Assembly (NCBI GenBank): GCA_022511285.1
Contig: JAFLRW010000003.1
Span: 1-33,833, forward strand
From: Duncaniella sp.
GTDB lineage: Bacteria > Bacteroidota > Bacteroidia > Bacteroidales > Muribaculaceae
Direction of reading: 5' to 3'
DNA: 33,833 nucleotides
This document shows positions 7,660-16,557 of the stretch, piece by piece. Below the pieces are notes generated by a model, which saw only the letters and a list, made by a program, of their open reading frames with translations, had not been told where the DNA came from and made no database searches. Within the stretch, counting starts at the first letter, position 1, and each line of letters begins with the position of its first letter. The position numbers were made by a program, and so were the translations under genes.

Positions 7660-9444
7660 CTACTTGAAGGAGATATCGTCAGAGCTAAAGTCCTGGCAAG
7701 AAAATTCTATCTCTCCACAGCCGTTGCTGTCAGCCACTCCGCGTTTAGCGCTCAGCACAATGCGATAGACGTGATTGCGCATCAGGGGATAGGGGATAAT
7801 ATTGGTGTTGAGAGCGTTGCTGATCACCTTCTGCTCAAATCCATTGGTGCCGCCAATGGTATTGCTGGGATTATTGTTGCTATATGTTCCCGATATCGCC
7901 GGATTGTTTTTAGAGTAGTCAACGATTGGCACTGAATAGAGTGTGTTAGTGCTCCCACTCTTAATGTTGAACATCCAATATATCAAGGTCGGTTTGCCGC
8001 TATCCGAGTCCCCGAGTTTTGCAAGGTTTGAGGGGTCTGACACATTTCGTTCACCCGTGTAGACCACGATGTGATAGTAGTTGTCAGTGTACATCGAGGT
8101 CAGATTCACGCGGTTGTCGCATCTTACGATGCCGTTACGTTGGGTCACCGGGTTGAATATCTGAGGGTAGGGAAGGTCTTCAGTTTCTGCTACCACATTT
8201 TTAGCTCCATACGAGCCGAATGTCCAGCCTTTCTTTTTCCAGGCGCCGTAGAACCAACTGAGGCGTTGTCTGAGTTTGTCGAACGAGCCTTTTGCATCTG
8301 TCGGGTCGCCGGTGCGAATCAACGCGCCATATCGGTGGATAGCTTCCCATTCGCACCCGTTATCGTGGTCTTCTTTCCAGATACTATCGGTGGGCGACCA
8401 CACATTCATAGGCTCGCAACGGGCGTAGATGTTGGAGTAGCGCAGGGTGATATAGTCGGGAAAATTGTAAGTTTTTGGGATTAGGAGTTCCAATTTAATC
8501 ACAGAGCGGAGCAGTGAGATGCTACGATGCTGATAACCGGGAAGGTCGCCGGAGGTCAATGACGAGAGATTGAAAGGAGTGCCCGGCACCCAGTTGTCAA
8601 TTTTGTTGAAACGCTGGATGCCATACATAGGAATGGGGTAATCTTTGCTTGGAAGACGCCAGCAGCGGTTGCCATAGGAGTCCTTAATGCCGTTGTCATC
8701 GAGGTTTGCTCCATGGTCCACCCAACAGGATGTGGAACTTAGAAGCAGACGACGATTGGGGTCGGTCTCTTTAGTGTTTACCCCCATAATGTATTCATAC
8801 AGGCCCTCACCGTTGATGATATTGGTGTTGCCTTTATCGGTGTAGATGGGGTCCCACTGTGCGTGGTGAAGGTCAAAGACGGTTTTTATCCCCATATCCG
8901 ACCTGTCCCAGTTAGGTCCGGAATTGTCAAATCGTTTTTCTTTACCTTCCAGTTTGTTGATAAGGTCGGGATAGCACTCAACCTCCGGGCGGTTGGCTAA
9001 TATGGCAATCTTGAATTCATGGTTGGTAATGGAGTCGCGGATGGAGGGCCAATCCCAATCATAGGGGGTGTCGTTGCCCGATGAATAAAACGGCACGGAG
9101 ACAAACCACTCGGAAAAGTTGTCGGAGCTGTTTAATTTCTTCACGCGACGACTCTTTGACTCAAAGAGGAATCTATCCTTGTAGTCAAAGAACAGCACAC
9201 GAAACTTTTCAGGATTGATATAGTTCTCAATCTCCTCCATAGGGTTTTCTTCTCTGACGGCGGTGACACCGCCCATCTTATCGAGCGTGACGGAGAGATT
9301 GAGGGTAAATCCCTCCTGATAGTCCTCAAGCAGGCTCTCTTCAGTTGAGTCTGTCGGGGCCATGATTTCATCGTCAGAGCAGGCCGGGAGGAGTAGGCCT
9401 ATGAGCAGAGGGATGAGGAATGTATATCGAAGATTAGCTAACAT
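7660..9444 (-). CDS. Large fimbrial accessory lipoprotein (594 aa)
   Basis: Probable minor or tip subunit of a type V (Mfa1/FimA-class) fimbria. The signal peptide ends in a lipobox, LLPAC with the lipidated Cys22, and SDDE follows. Acidic residues after the cysteine are the surface-export pattern described for Bacteroidota lipoproteins. The first domain (about 45-165, GFTLNLSVTLDK, FRVLFFDYKDRFLF) looks like the N-terminal fimbrillin beta-sandwich. The long middle has no motif I can name. The protein ends GEIEFSCQDFSSDDISF, which resembles the C-terminal strand of the other subunits here. It lies 29 bp below the 655-residue subunit gene and just above the thioredoxin-like gene. The fimbrial role rests on operon context and weak sequence likeness. 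Confidence 0.75.
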   Translation of the reverse strand: MLANLRYTFLIPLLIGLLLPACSDDEIMAPTDSTEESLLEDYQEGFTLNLSVTLDKMGGVTAVREENPMEEIENYINPEKFRVLFFDYKDRFLFESKSRRVKKLNSSDNFSEWFVSVPFYSSGNDTPYDWDWPSIRDSITNHEFKIAILANRPEVECYPDLINKLEGKEKRFDNSGPNWDRSDMGIKTVFDLHHAQWDPIYTDKGNTNIINGEGLYEYIMGVNTKETDPNRRLLLSSTSCWVDHGANLDDNGIKDSYGNRCWRLPSKDYPIPMYGIQRFNKIDNWVPGTPFNLSSLTSGDLPGYQHRSISLLRSVIKLELLIPKTYNFPDYITLRYSNIYARCEPMNVWSPTDSIWKEDHDNGCEWEAIHRYGALIRTGDPTDAKGSFDKLRQRLSWFYGAWKKKGWTFGSYGAKNVVAETEDLPYPQIFNPVTQRNGIVRCDNRVNLTSMYTDNYYHIVVYTGERNVSDPSNLAKLGDSDSGKPTLIYWMFNIKSGSTNTLYSVPIVDYSKNNPAISGTYSNNNPSNTIGGTNGFEQKVISNALNTNIIPYPLMRNHVYRIVLSAKRGVADSNGCGEIEFSCQDFSSDDISFK

Positions 9445-9473
9445 TTACAATGAGAGTGAAGTGTATTTTGCGG

Positions 9474-11441
9474 TTATAAGACCGGAGCATTAGTTTCTAT
9501 GACGTGCCAATCAAAGATTTTGATTGTTAGATTGAGTTGGTCATTATTACTGATGGGATCGGGCACAATAATCTGATCGGGGTCGTCAACCGGAGTGCCT
9601 ATGCCTTTAACATCCAGGAGATTATACTGATACCAGTTGTTGCGGACCACACCACACACATCAGACGCAGCCGTCGTGCCGTGGCGGAGGACGGCCGGAG
9701 CTACGTAATACATTCGTCCGTTATTGAAATGGTCAATGGGGCCGAGCCATTCGTAGAGGATTGACATAAGGTCGTCCTGATTAGCCTCGCGCAGATCCTT
9801 GCCATTTTCATCGCAGATTCTGAGATTAGTGGTCCCACGGCGGATTGCAATCTTTTTATCCTTTGGCCACGGGAGGCGTCGACCGTCGCCACTTTTGATG
9901 GTGGCTAAAGCAAGGAAATCGGCCGCATATTTGTCAATGTCGGCGTTGGTCACCTCCACACCGTCGATATAGAGTTTGAACGAGGTGTCAGAGCCTTGAG
10001 GATTGGCAGAGTTGGCATAGAACACTGTCCCCTGCTTGTCGGCATTGGTGCCACTCCAGTTGTAGAAGGTATAGCGCATGCGATGCTGCGACTTGAGCGT
10101 GGCGTTGAATGAATAGACGCAAGACTTGAAGCAATCCTTGTCGGAAAGATAATAGAATCCGTCGCGGTCGCGGTAGAGGTCGTGGACAGTGAGCTTATTG
10201 TTGCCGATAGTGTCGATTTTCAGCAGTCCGCCCACCAAGACGTGAGTTCCGGCCAAGATATCTGTGCGGCCGTCGAGCTTTGACTTCAGTGTGGCGAAGT
10301 CATAGGTGTTTTCAGGAGCATATATTGCGTTGTTAAACTCGCACTTGTCCAGACCTAATCCATTGAACGAGTAGTTGACTAACTGGTTTTTATTTTTGTT
10401 TTCAAAGTCTTCGTAATAGTTCACGCCGAGCACATCCACAGACTTTCTGTACTGAAGGGGATAGTCGCCGGTGTAGTGATAATCTTGACTCCAATAAGAG
10501 CGGAAGCGGGTGGGGTCGTTCCACTGCCAGGTTGAGAAATAGTTGGAGGAGGGGAGGTTTTTGAAGATATAAGTGTTTTTCTCAAGGGCGTTTATGTTCC
10601 AGCCGGTTACCGACAGACCCCATTTGCGTGACACATATTTTGGGGCTCCGGTTTCGGTGTTGAAACCGTCAAACACGATGAGGTGTTGAAAATCGTCACG
10701 AGTATAGTCAAGCTCGCCTGAAGTTTCGGGCTGTTTGCCATTGAGCTCAAATGAGAATTTAGCCACCAGACGTTCCACGTAGATTACCAATTTTTCAGCT
10801 CTTGCCTTTGCTGAAGGGTCTTTGGTGTCGTAGATCATATTTTCGTTAAGCTCAACAGCCCCGGTGAGCACATTGTTCTGATAATAGACGGAGTTGGTGA
10901 GGGTGAAAAGTCCGCTCTCATCATCACGGCCTATGGATAGGGGGGCGCTTTCACACTCCCACAGCTCCGAAAGGATGTCGTTAAGGGTTTTTTCCTCGCC
11001 GTAGGTCGCAAAAGTGTTAAAATAGCTGATGTTGTTGAGCACTACGAGGCAGTATTTCGGCAACTCGTCATACTCGTCGGGGTCAAGCGTGGCTGTGTAT
11101 GTTGTCGTAATGCGGTCATCCTCGTTGACAGAGCCATTGTCAAGGGTCAAGAGCGTGACTGCGCAGAGGTGTTTGTCTTTATCAAAGAAGAGGGCAGTAT
11201 TGCCGTTAGTGCCAATTTCGTGTTCAAATCCGTCGACGAGCTCGCCGTCGCCATTGGTTCGTGAGGAGGTGGGGAGGTCGGTTGTTTTTATCAGCATATT
11301 GATGCTGATTTTGCCGTGACGTTTGCTGACGGCGCTGTTTGAGCCGTCACCGATGTCGGGGGTGTCATCTCCGGCACACGATGGCATTACTGATATGAAT
11401 ATCAGTGAGAGAATCGTATATATAATACGGCGAAATATCAT
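9474..11441 (-). CDS. Large fimbrial accessory lipoprotein (655 aa)
   Basis: Probable minor or tip subunit of the type V fimbria. The signal peptide ends in MPSC with lipidated Cys22, followed by AGDD. The N-terminal domain (about 40-250) has fimbrillin features: KISINMLIKT, ALFFDKDKHLCAVTLL, YCLVVLNN and later KLVIYVERLVAKFSFEL, which resembles the strand where FimA/Mfa1-type proteins describe their sandwich core. The C-terminus reads LNLTIKIFDWHVIETNAPVL, a hydrophobic strand with a central Trp-His-Val like that of the major fimbrillin and the anchor. Much of the centre is unassigned. It is separated from the anchor gene by 36 bp and from the next subunit by 29 bp, with no promoter or terminator motif between. 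Confidence 0.78.
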   Translation of the reverse strand: MIFRRIIYTILSLIFISVMPSCAGDDTPDIGDGSNSAVSKRHGKISINMLIKTTDLPTSSRTNGDGELVDGFEHEIGTNGNTALFFDKDKHLCAVTLLTLDNGSVNEDDRITTTYTATLDPDEYDELPKYCLVVLNNISYFNTFATYGEEKTLNDILSELWECESAPLSIGRDDESGLFTLTNSVYYQNNVLTGAVELNENMIYDTKDPSAKARAEKLVIYVERLVAKFSFELNGKQPETSGELDYTRDDFQHLIVFDGFNTETGAPKYVSRKWGLSVTGWNINALEKNTYIFKNLPSSNYFSTWQWNDPTRFRSYWSQDYHYTGDYPLQYRKSVDVLGVNYYEDFENKNKNQLVNYSFNGLGLDKCEFNNAIYAPENTYDFATLKSKLDGRTDILAGTHVLVGGLLKIDTIGNNKLTVHDLYRDRDGFYYLSDKDCFKSCVYSFNATLKSQHRMRYTFYNWSGTNADKQGTVFYANSANPQGSDTSFKLYIDGVEVTNADIDKYAADFLALATIKSGDGRRLPWPKDKKIAIRRGTTNLRICDENGKDLREANQDDLMSILYEWLGPIDHFNNGRMYYVAPAVLRHGTTAASDVCGVVRNNWYQYNLLDVKGIGTPVDDPDQIIVPDPISNNDQLNLTIKIFDWHVIETNAPVL

Positions 11442-11477
11442 TGTCGGCTGTTATGCTTTCAGGGATAATTTAGTGTT

Positions 11478-12284
11478 TTAGTGTCCGAGCTCAATGTCGT
11501 TGACGCGCACCGTCCAACTGTTTACTGCAATCGTGGTGTTAATCCATTTGCCGTGTTGCAGGAAGAAGAACAGAGTCCAATTGCTTTGGCGATCGAGGTA
11601 TTCCTGGTCACTCTTAATCCAACTCATGCCGAAGCCTTGTGTTTTGGCAAGGTAGGTGATGAAAGGAAGATCGACAATCTTTTTGTTGCTGCCATCTTTT
11701 TCGTGTTCCTTGTTGGATGTGATTATTAGCCGTGCAGAGTTCATATGGTCAGTGAAGAGGCGCGATGTTGAAAATTCCACGCACCCCACCTGCACGGGAC
11801 GGCTCTCATCTTCATAGACGGGGGCTCCTTCGCGGTAGCCAGGCTCTACATAGCCAATCAGGCTGTTTTTGAAGAAGTATGGCTTATAGACAGGCTGGAA
11901 GCCTGAGTTATCGTCGGCTATATGGATGGGATTGTTTGAGGAGTCAATTTTGAAATTGTCGTCAATAATTGTGAACTCGTAGTCGGCATAATCAACCTCG
12001 AACGGGCTGGCAATTTCTTCAAGTATAATCTGTATGTTGTTGGTGTCCTTCATCAGTTTTACGGTGTGCTCCGTATATGTAGTGCCATAGTCGGCATTTG
12101 TGACGGAGACATCGAGAGTGCCGTAGAAGAGACCTCCGGAATGTTTTTCAATATTGTGGAGCTCAGAGTCGCTGACACCGTTGGTGAGAGGCAGCGATAC
12201 GGTGAGGTCAGAGATGGATGTGATTCTGCTGCGGGATTTATAGTCCCAAAATAAATGAAGCACGGTCGCAAGCCAAGCCTCCAT
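11478..12284 (-). pseudogene. Mfa2/FimB-like fimbrial anchor, 3' part after a frameshift
   Basis: This frame continues the anchor protein that starts at 12615. Homology-like sequence begins at about 12250 (DYKSRSRITSISDLTVSLPL); the Met at 12284 is probably accidental, since the residues it gives before that point (MEAWLATVLH) are the upstream frame read out of phase. The part holds the end of the first Mfa2 sandwich (SGGLFYGTLDVSV) and the second sandwich, ending WTVRVNDIELGH, close to the major fimbrillin ending. Taken alone it has no signal peptide or lipobox and could not reach the outer membrane. Joined to the 5' part it would give about 380 residues, normal for Mfa2/FimB proteins. Confidence 0.8.
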
Positions 12285-12615
12285 ATATCATCAGATGATA
12301 GTCACCTTCGGCGAGGGGGAGAATCATACGATAGTTTTCATCGCCAAGCAGGGCGTATGATGTTTCTGAATAGGTGGTGATATAGTTACCCTCCTTGTCA
12401 AATACAAACACTTCGACGCAGTCAACGTTTTTTGCGAAAGAGTTGGCTCCGGGTTCCATGTGATATTCATAGACAAAACGGAGTTGAATGCCGGATACAC
12501 AGTTGGTGCGATTGTCGTAGAGGTCTTCGCACGAGGTGAGCGACAATGCTACGCAGCTGAGTGCTGTGAAGAGAAGTCGGGTGAGGGTGATGTTAATGAC
12601 GTTTTTAAAAGTCAT
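12238..12615 (-). pseudogene. Mfa2/FimB-like fimbrial anchor, 5' part, ends at a frameshift
   Basis: This part carries the lipoprotein signal (LSLTSC, lipidated Cys29, then EDLYDNRTNC) and the first Mfa2 strands (GIQLRFVYEYHMEP, CVEVFVFDKEGNYITTY, LPLAEGDYHLMIYGGLACD). It runs into TAA at 12238-12240 straight after ASFILGL. The next frame (+1) carries on with matching family sequence, so the break lies at about 12242-12252, where the coding strand has a T4G3 tract. One extra T or G there would explain it. In Porphyromonas, Mfa2 and FimB anchor the fimbria to the outer membrane and limit its length. A truncated product of 125 residues would lack most of the fold. A read error is an equal possibility. 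Confidence 0.82.
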
Positions 12616-12678
12616 TTTTCAGATTTTACCTTTAGGTGGTTTAAGTGAGTGTGGGGTAGAGTGAGAGAGAAGGGGGAA

Positions 12679-12740
12679 AATCAGTCAGAGATGCTCTTCC
12701 CGGACTGATGCTCTCAGGCGAGAGCATCTCTGACTGGATT
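12679..12740 (-). terminator. Hairpin with two alternative stems between major fimbrillin and anchor genes
   Basis: Arms 12682-12697 and 12721-12736 are complementary over 16 bp (CAGTCAGAGATGCTCT with AGAGCATCTCTGACTG), extendable with one bulged base to 12679-12740. On the minus strand the stem is followed by GATTTTCCCCC, a short U-rich tail, as in an intrinsic terminator. The loop also holds GATGCTCTC (12707-12715), which can pair with GAGAGCATC (12720-12728) around a 4-nt loop. The two folds share bases and exclude each other. It probably cuts transcription after the abundant subunit, letting a fraction read on. Confidence 0.65.
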
Positions 12741-12755
12741 AATAGGGCAGAATCT

Positions 12756-15020
12756 TTAGAATTCGATATTGTTTACACGAACAACCCAGGGGAGAACGTT
12801 AACCTCCACCTCGATGCTGCGTTCGGGTTTTTCATCGGGTTCGTTGGGCTTCAGGGGATCCGGGTCGCGAGTGGTGTCGCGGGGATGACCGATGGCGTTG
12901 ATTTTTGTGACAGCAAGTTTGTAGACATTGTTGCGCACGGTAGCAAACTCCATCTTGCCCATCTTGCCGCTGAGACCGTTGTCGTTGTGACGGTTCCAGT
13001 AGAAGTAGTAGCAGTAGTAGCCCCAGCCCTCATTGTCATCGTTAGTGGGGATGAACACTGTGATGTTCTGAGCGGGTGCGAGTTCAATGAACTTAGAGTT
13101 GTCGAAATCTTTGAGCGACTCAGAGGGGTCAGCATCCTTGAAATCGATCTTATAGCCGTCTGAATAGTCGAATGAGTTGTCGGTGACGGGAGTGTGGTTG
13201 AGAATCTCGTCGGCGATAACTACAGTGAGCTGTACATAGTCTCCCTTTTCGATTTCTTCAGTCGTGGGAGCTGTTTCCATGAACTTAAATTCTGTTTCGC
13301 CTTTCTTCAGATACCACTTGTTGAGAATCTGGTCAACGGCAAAGTAGAGAGCGCCACCGTTACCATCAGTCTTAGCAGAAGCCACGATGTCGGCAACACC
13401 GGCAAAGAGCATGTTGTGGAAAGAATAGATGGCGGGGAGGGGAGTCTTAGTATCCTCGTCGAGGTAGGGCTTGTTTTCGGTTTTGGGATTGTCCTTAACG
13501 GCGTTGAGGGCTTTCTTCACGTCCTCAGATACGTAGCGTTCGCCCTGGCCGGCTTCGTCATTGTTGTAGGTGGCATCGATGTCGTCGCCCACGATAATGG
13601 CGGCTTTGAAGATGATACCGGTTGACTGGATGACCTGCTGCTGGTCGATGCCGGGGAGAGTGTTTTCGGTGACGTAGCGCCATATGTGATATTTCTGATC
13701 GTTATTCCAATTGTCGGTGTTGCCTTTGAGCACGTCAGAGATATCGCTGACAAACCAGCCGAATTTTGTTTCACCCTTATCTTTTCGGCCGATGTTGTTA
13801 TAGTAGTTGCCGGTCTCGTCGAAGAGGGGGAAGTTGAAGTATTTAGAAGCGTTGGAAGGTGTAATGCCGGGCTTTTCCTGACCGGGTTCGGGTTCGCCAT
13901 CCTTAGTCTGGGCCTTGACGTCGGCATAGTAGTCAACTACGTAGTTGTAGGGAGTCTCGATGCCGCAGTAGGTGGGGTTGTTGTTGAGGCCATCGTCAGA
14001 CACTCGGCGCAGGTAGTAGAAGTCCTTGCTCATATTCACGAGCACCATACGCTTGAGCTGAACGCTGAAGAGGTTTTTCTCGCCTTCGTGACCTGTGGCA
14101 ACAGCATCTGCGTCAGCGGCAATGGCATCGCCCCAGAGAGAAGTCTTAATCCAGATTTTATAGACTTGGTCGCCCTCTTCGCTGGCATCGCGGAAGTCGA
14201 TACGAGCAGCCACGCGCTCCACCTTGATGGGCATGGCTTCGTTTGACACCTCGTAGGGGTTCTTGTCGTCGGCATACTGGTCCCATTCACCAATATTTTC
14301 GGGGAATGTGGTGGTGTAGACCTCAGCGTTAGCCATAAGGAACGAGCGGGGAGACCAGATAGAGTTGGTGCTCTGAGGAGTTTCGCCGGCCATAGAAGCT
14401 TTCTCCTCTACACCGCCGTGGAAATCGCGCCACTGAGTGAGGTCGGTCTGAGGATTGGCCTTAACCTCCTGCTGGAGCTTGTTGTACTGGCTGAGGAGGT
14501 TCTGTGTGTAGTTACAGAAGGCATAGATGTTAACCTTGGGTTTTTCACCATTTTCAGTGTGAAGCACACCACCCTCAGCGTATGCATTGTCGAGCACATC
14601 GTATGGGATGCGGGTGGTGATGTTGAAGTTGTAGGGCTTACCTGTTTCAGAAGCCTGTGTCATACCGTTGATGACGAGGTGGGTGAGATATTCGTCCTTG
14701 TCGTTGGTGATTACGAGCACCATCGAGCGAACGTCATTCTCATAGGCATAACCGTATTCGTAATCGTCACCCTTGGTGGGATTGTCGGAATCGGTAGATT
14801 CGTTGCCGGTGTTGGATGAACCGTTAGAGTTTGTTTGGCCTTCCTCATCGGTTGCGCTTCGCGAACCGCCGGCATAGGGGAGACTCACTGTGGCGTTGAT
14901 GTAGGCAAACGAGCCGTCACCTTCGCCGTAGGCTCCGGGGCCAGAGACGACGAGGTCGTCCTGACAGCTGACCATAGCCATTGCTCCAAAAGCAAGGAGC
15001 GACAATAGTGTTTTCTTCAT
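12756..15020 (-). CDS. Mfa1-like major fimbrillin lipoprotein (754 aa)
   Basis: Probable shaft subunit of the type V fimbria. The signal peptide ends in MVSC with lipidated Cys19, then QDD. A Ser/Asn/Gly/Thr-rich stretch (about residues 50-90, following GGSRSATDEEG) precedes the N-terminal domain (VRSMVLVITNDKDEYLTHLVI, INIYAFCNYTQNLL-like strands). A long middle contains the typical Mfa1 phrase NKWYLKKGE and an internal Y-rich segment (GWGYYCYYFYWNRHNDN, RNNVYKLAVTKINAIGHP) close to the end. The C-terminal strand is IEVEVNVLPWVVRVNNIEF, the canonical fimbrillin ending used as donor strand in polymerisation. At 754 residues it is longer than P. gingivalis Mfa1 (about 560). It lies 32 bp below the DUF3868 gene and above a terminator-like hairpin, which fits high expression. 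The family call is strong; major versus minor role is inferred from order. Confidence 0.88.
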   Translation of the reverse strand: MKKTLLSLLAFGAMAMVSCQDDLVVSGPGAYGEGDGSFAYINATVSLPYAGGSRSATDEEGQTNSNGSSNTGNESTDSDNPTKGDDYEYGYAYENDVRSMVLVITNDKDEYLTHLVINGMTQASETGKPYNFNITTRIPYDVLDNAYAEGGVLHTENGEKPKVNIYAFCNYTQNLLSQYNKLQQEVKANPQTDLTQWRDFHGGVEEKASMAGETPQSTNSIWSPRSFLMANAEVYTTTFPENIGEWDQYADDKNPYEVSNEAMPIKVERVAARIDFRDASEEGDQVYKIWIKTSLWGDAIAADADAVATGHEGEKNLFSVQLKRMVLVNMSKDFYYLRRVSDDGLNNNPTYCGIETPYNYVVDYYADVKAQTKDGEPEPGQEKPGITPSNASKYFNFPLFDETGNYYNNIGRKDKGETKFGWFVSDISDVLKGNTDNWNNDQKYHIWRYVTENTLPGIDQQQVIQSTGIIFKAAIIVGDDIDATYNNDEAGQGERYVSEDVKKALNAVKDNPKTENKPYLDEDTKTPLPAIYSFHNMLFAGVADIVASAKTDGNGGALYFAVDQILNKWYLKKGETEFKFMETAPTTEEIEKGDYVQLTVVIADEILNHTPVTDNSFDYSDGYKIDFKDADPSESLKDFDNSKFIELAPAQNITVFIPTNDDNEGWGYYCYYFYWNRHNDNGLSGKMGKMEFATVRNNVYKLAVTKINAIGHPRDTTRDPDPLKPNEPDEKPERSIEVEVNVLPWVVRVNNIEF

Positions 15021-15052
15021 AAAATGATTGGATAATAAGTAGGTAATTATGA

Positions 15053-16531
15053 TTATTTTTGATTTTCAGGAGCTGAGTCAAGCACTTCGCGCAATGTGGC
15101 GAGCTCGCCGGCGTCGATAGTGATACCCTTGTCGAGGGCTGACCGGAGGTGGAGAGCGGCATCCGAGTAGTTGCCGGTGAGGGTGTTGTGTATGCAGCGG
15201 GCATACTCAGCCTCGGCGCTGTGGCCTGCTTTGTTGAGATATTTGGACGCCTCTGTGTATAGTTCCGACTGCATAGCGGCGTTGGCTGCGTTAAGGTTGG
15301 CAACAGAGTCGGTCGGGAACATCCGCACGGCAGTCTCGAACACCTCGTTGTATTCTTCCGAACCGGGAGTATAAGTCTGTGCAAGCAGGAACATCTCGTT
15401 GAGCGACAGCTTGTTTGGTTCGCTGCTGAACACTCGGCGAATCTCTTCCACGTCAGTAAACGTGCGCACTGTATAGCTTATCTTATAGTCTGAATGGCGC
15501 AGGGCGGGGTAGACTGTTGCGAGGAGGAATTGGTATTGTTCGGGGAATGTTGTCTGAATCTTGGTGTTTTTCGGGTCGGGCGCAAGGTCGCTGTCAATGA
15601 TGGCCAGAATCTCCTCGCGGTTGCTAATATCGTGGGTTGCAACGAATTCGCGCAGGCCTTCCCAGTCTTCCGGCTCATAGTCGGTGGTAATGAAGCCTTC
15701 GGGGAATCTGTAGAGGTTCTGAACGTAAGTTTTCAGGGCTTCTGTACGGCCTTTGGCCAGGCGAATGTTGTTGTCGTAAGGACCTTCAGGTGATGCAAAG
15801 CCTTTGATGCTTATAGAATCGACGGTCACATCCAAATCGCTGCGGATTGAGTCGATAGTGGCTATAATCTTAGCCAATTCAATGGAGTTGCGGCGATAAT
15901 CGGGATAAATGACAGTGAGATTGACAGGGAAATCAACATAGGCGCGGCCGGAGAGATCGAACTGTTTTCCGGTGCTTGCCACTGGGGTGACATAACGGAA
16001 CGTGGGCTTGTAGACTACTTGGCGCCAGCTTGCCAAGGGCACATCTTCGCGGTCAATCATCTTCTGGCAGCAGCCGTAATCAGTGCGACGCAGCAGGAGC
16101 GATGCGCCGTTCATCCACTCGGCATAGGGGGCAGATTCGGTGTAGGCCATAGTCTGCGGGCGTTCGCTGTATCTGTAAGCAATCTCTGAGGTTATCTCTG
16201 AGGGGTGCTTGCCATTGCGCTGATATTGAAGCCAGCGTGTGCGCCCGTAGATGCTGACCGGGGTGAGGCATACAGAGTCGCTGCCATTCTTTATCACGGG
16301 GGTGTAGGTTATGACACGATCTCCTTTCATTGGTGTTGAAGCGAGGTCGATGGTCATTCCCACGGTCATATCCTGTGCGGAACGCTGCATACTGACGTTG
16401 CTGAAGGTAGCGCCCAAAGCGGTGGTGTCAGTGGTGTTGAAATGCTCGATAACAGGAGTGCGAGCCTCGGCTGCATTGGCGGCCATCAATGCGAATGCCG
16501 CGATAGAGAGAAGTATGCTTGATGTTTTCAT
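15053..16531 (-). CDS. DUF3868 / OmpA-like envelope protein of the fimbrial operon
   Basis: Signal peptide (MKTSSILLSIAAFALMAANAAEA) followed by a beta-rich DUF3868-like N-terminal domain (about 25-220, with Cys-containing DYGCCQKMIDRED). An OmpA-C-like domain follows with KGFASPEGPYDNNIRLAKGR, the pattern used for peptidoglycan binding. A helical tail with TPR-like spacing (DSVANLNAANAAMQSEL, AEYARCIHNTLTGNYSDAALHL) ends the 492-residue protein. DUF3868 genes commonly sit beside fimbrillin and DUF3575 genes in Bacteroidales. An anchoring or assembly role at the outer membrane or cell wall is inference. It lies 26 bp below the DUF3575 gene and 32 bp above the major fimbrillin gene, so cotranscription is likely. 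Confidence 0.85.
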   Translation of the reverse strand: MKTSSILLSIAAFALMAANAAEARTPVIEHFNTTDTTALGATFSNVSMQRSAQDMTVGMTIDLASTPMKGDRVITYTPVIKNGSDSVCLTPVSIYGRTRWLQYQRNGKHPSEITSEIAYRYSERPQTMAYTESAPYAEWMNGASLLLRRTDYGCCQKMIDREDVPLASWRQVVYKPTFRYVTPVASTGKQFDLSGRAYVDFPVNLTVIYPDYRRNSIELAKIIATIDSIRSDLDVTVDSISIKGFASPEGPYDNNIRLAKGRTEALKTYVQNLYRFPEGFITTDYEPEDWEGLREFVATHDISNREEILAIIDSDLAPDPKNTKIQTTFPEQYQFLLATVYPALRHSDYKISYTVRTFTDVEEIRRVFSSEPNKLSLNEMFLLAQTYTPGSEEYNEVFETAVRMFPTDSVANLNAANAAMQSELYTEASKYLNKAGHSAEAEYARCIHNTLTGNYSDAALHLRSALDKGITIDAGELATLREVLDSAPENQK

Positions 16532-16557
16532 AGTTTTATCTTCGGCAGCTGAGGTGT

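Noticed and set aside
12708-13163. A 151-codon plus-strand frame over the end of the major fimbrillin gene
   Set aside because: It overlaps both the hairpin and the conserved C-terminal coding region of the fimbrillin. Its product is a valine-rich shadow without a domain.
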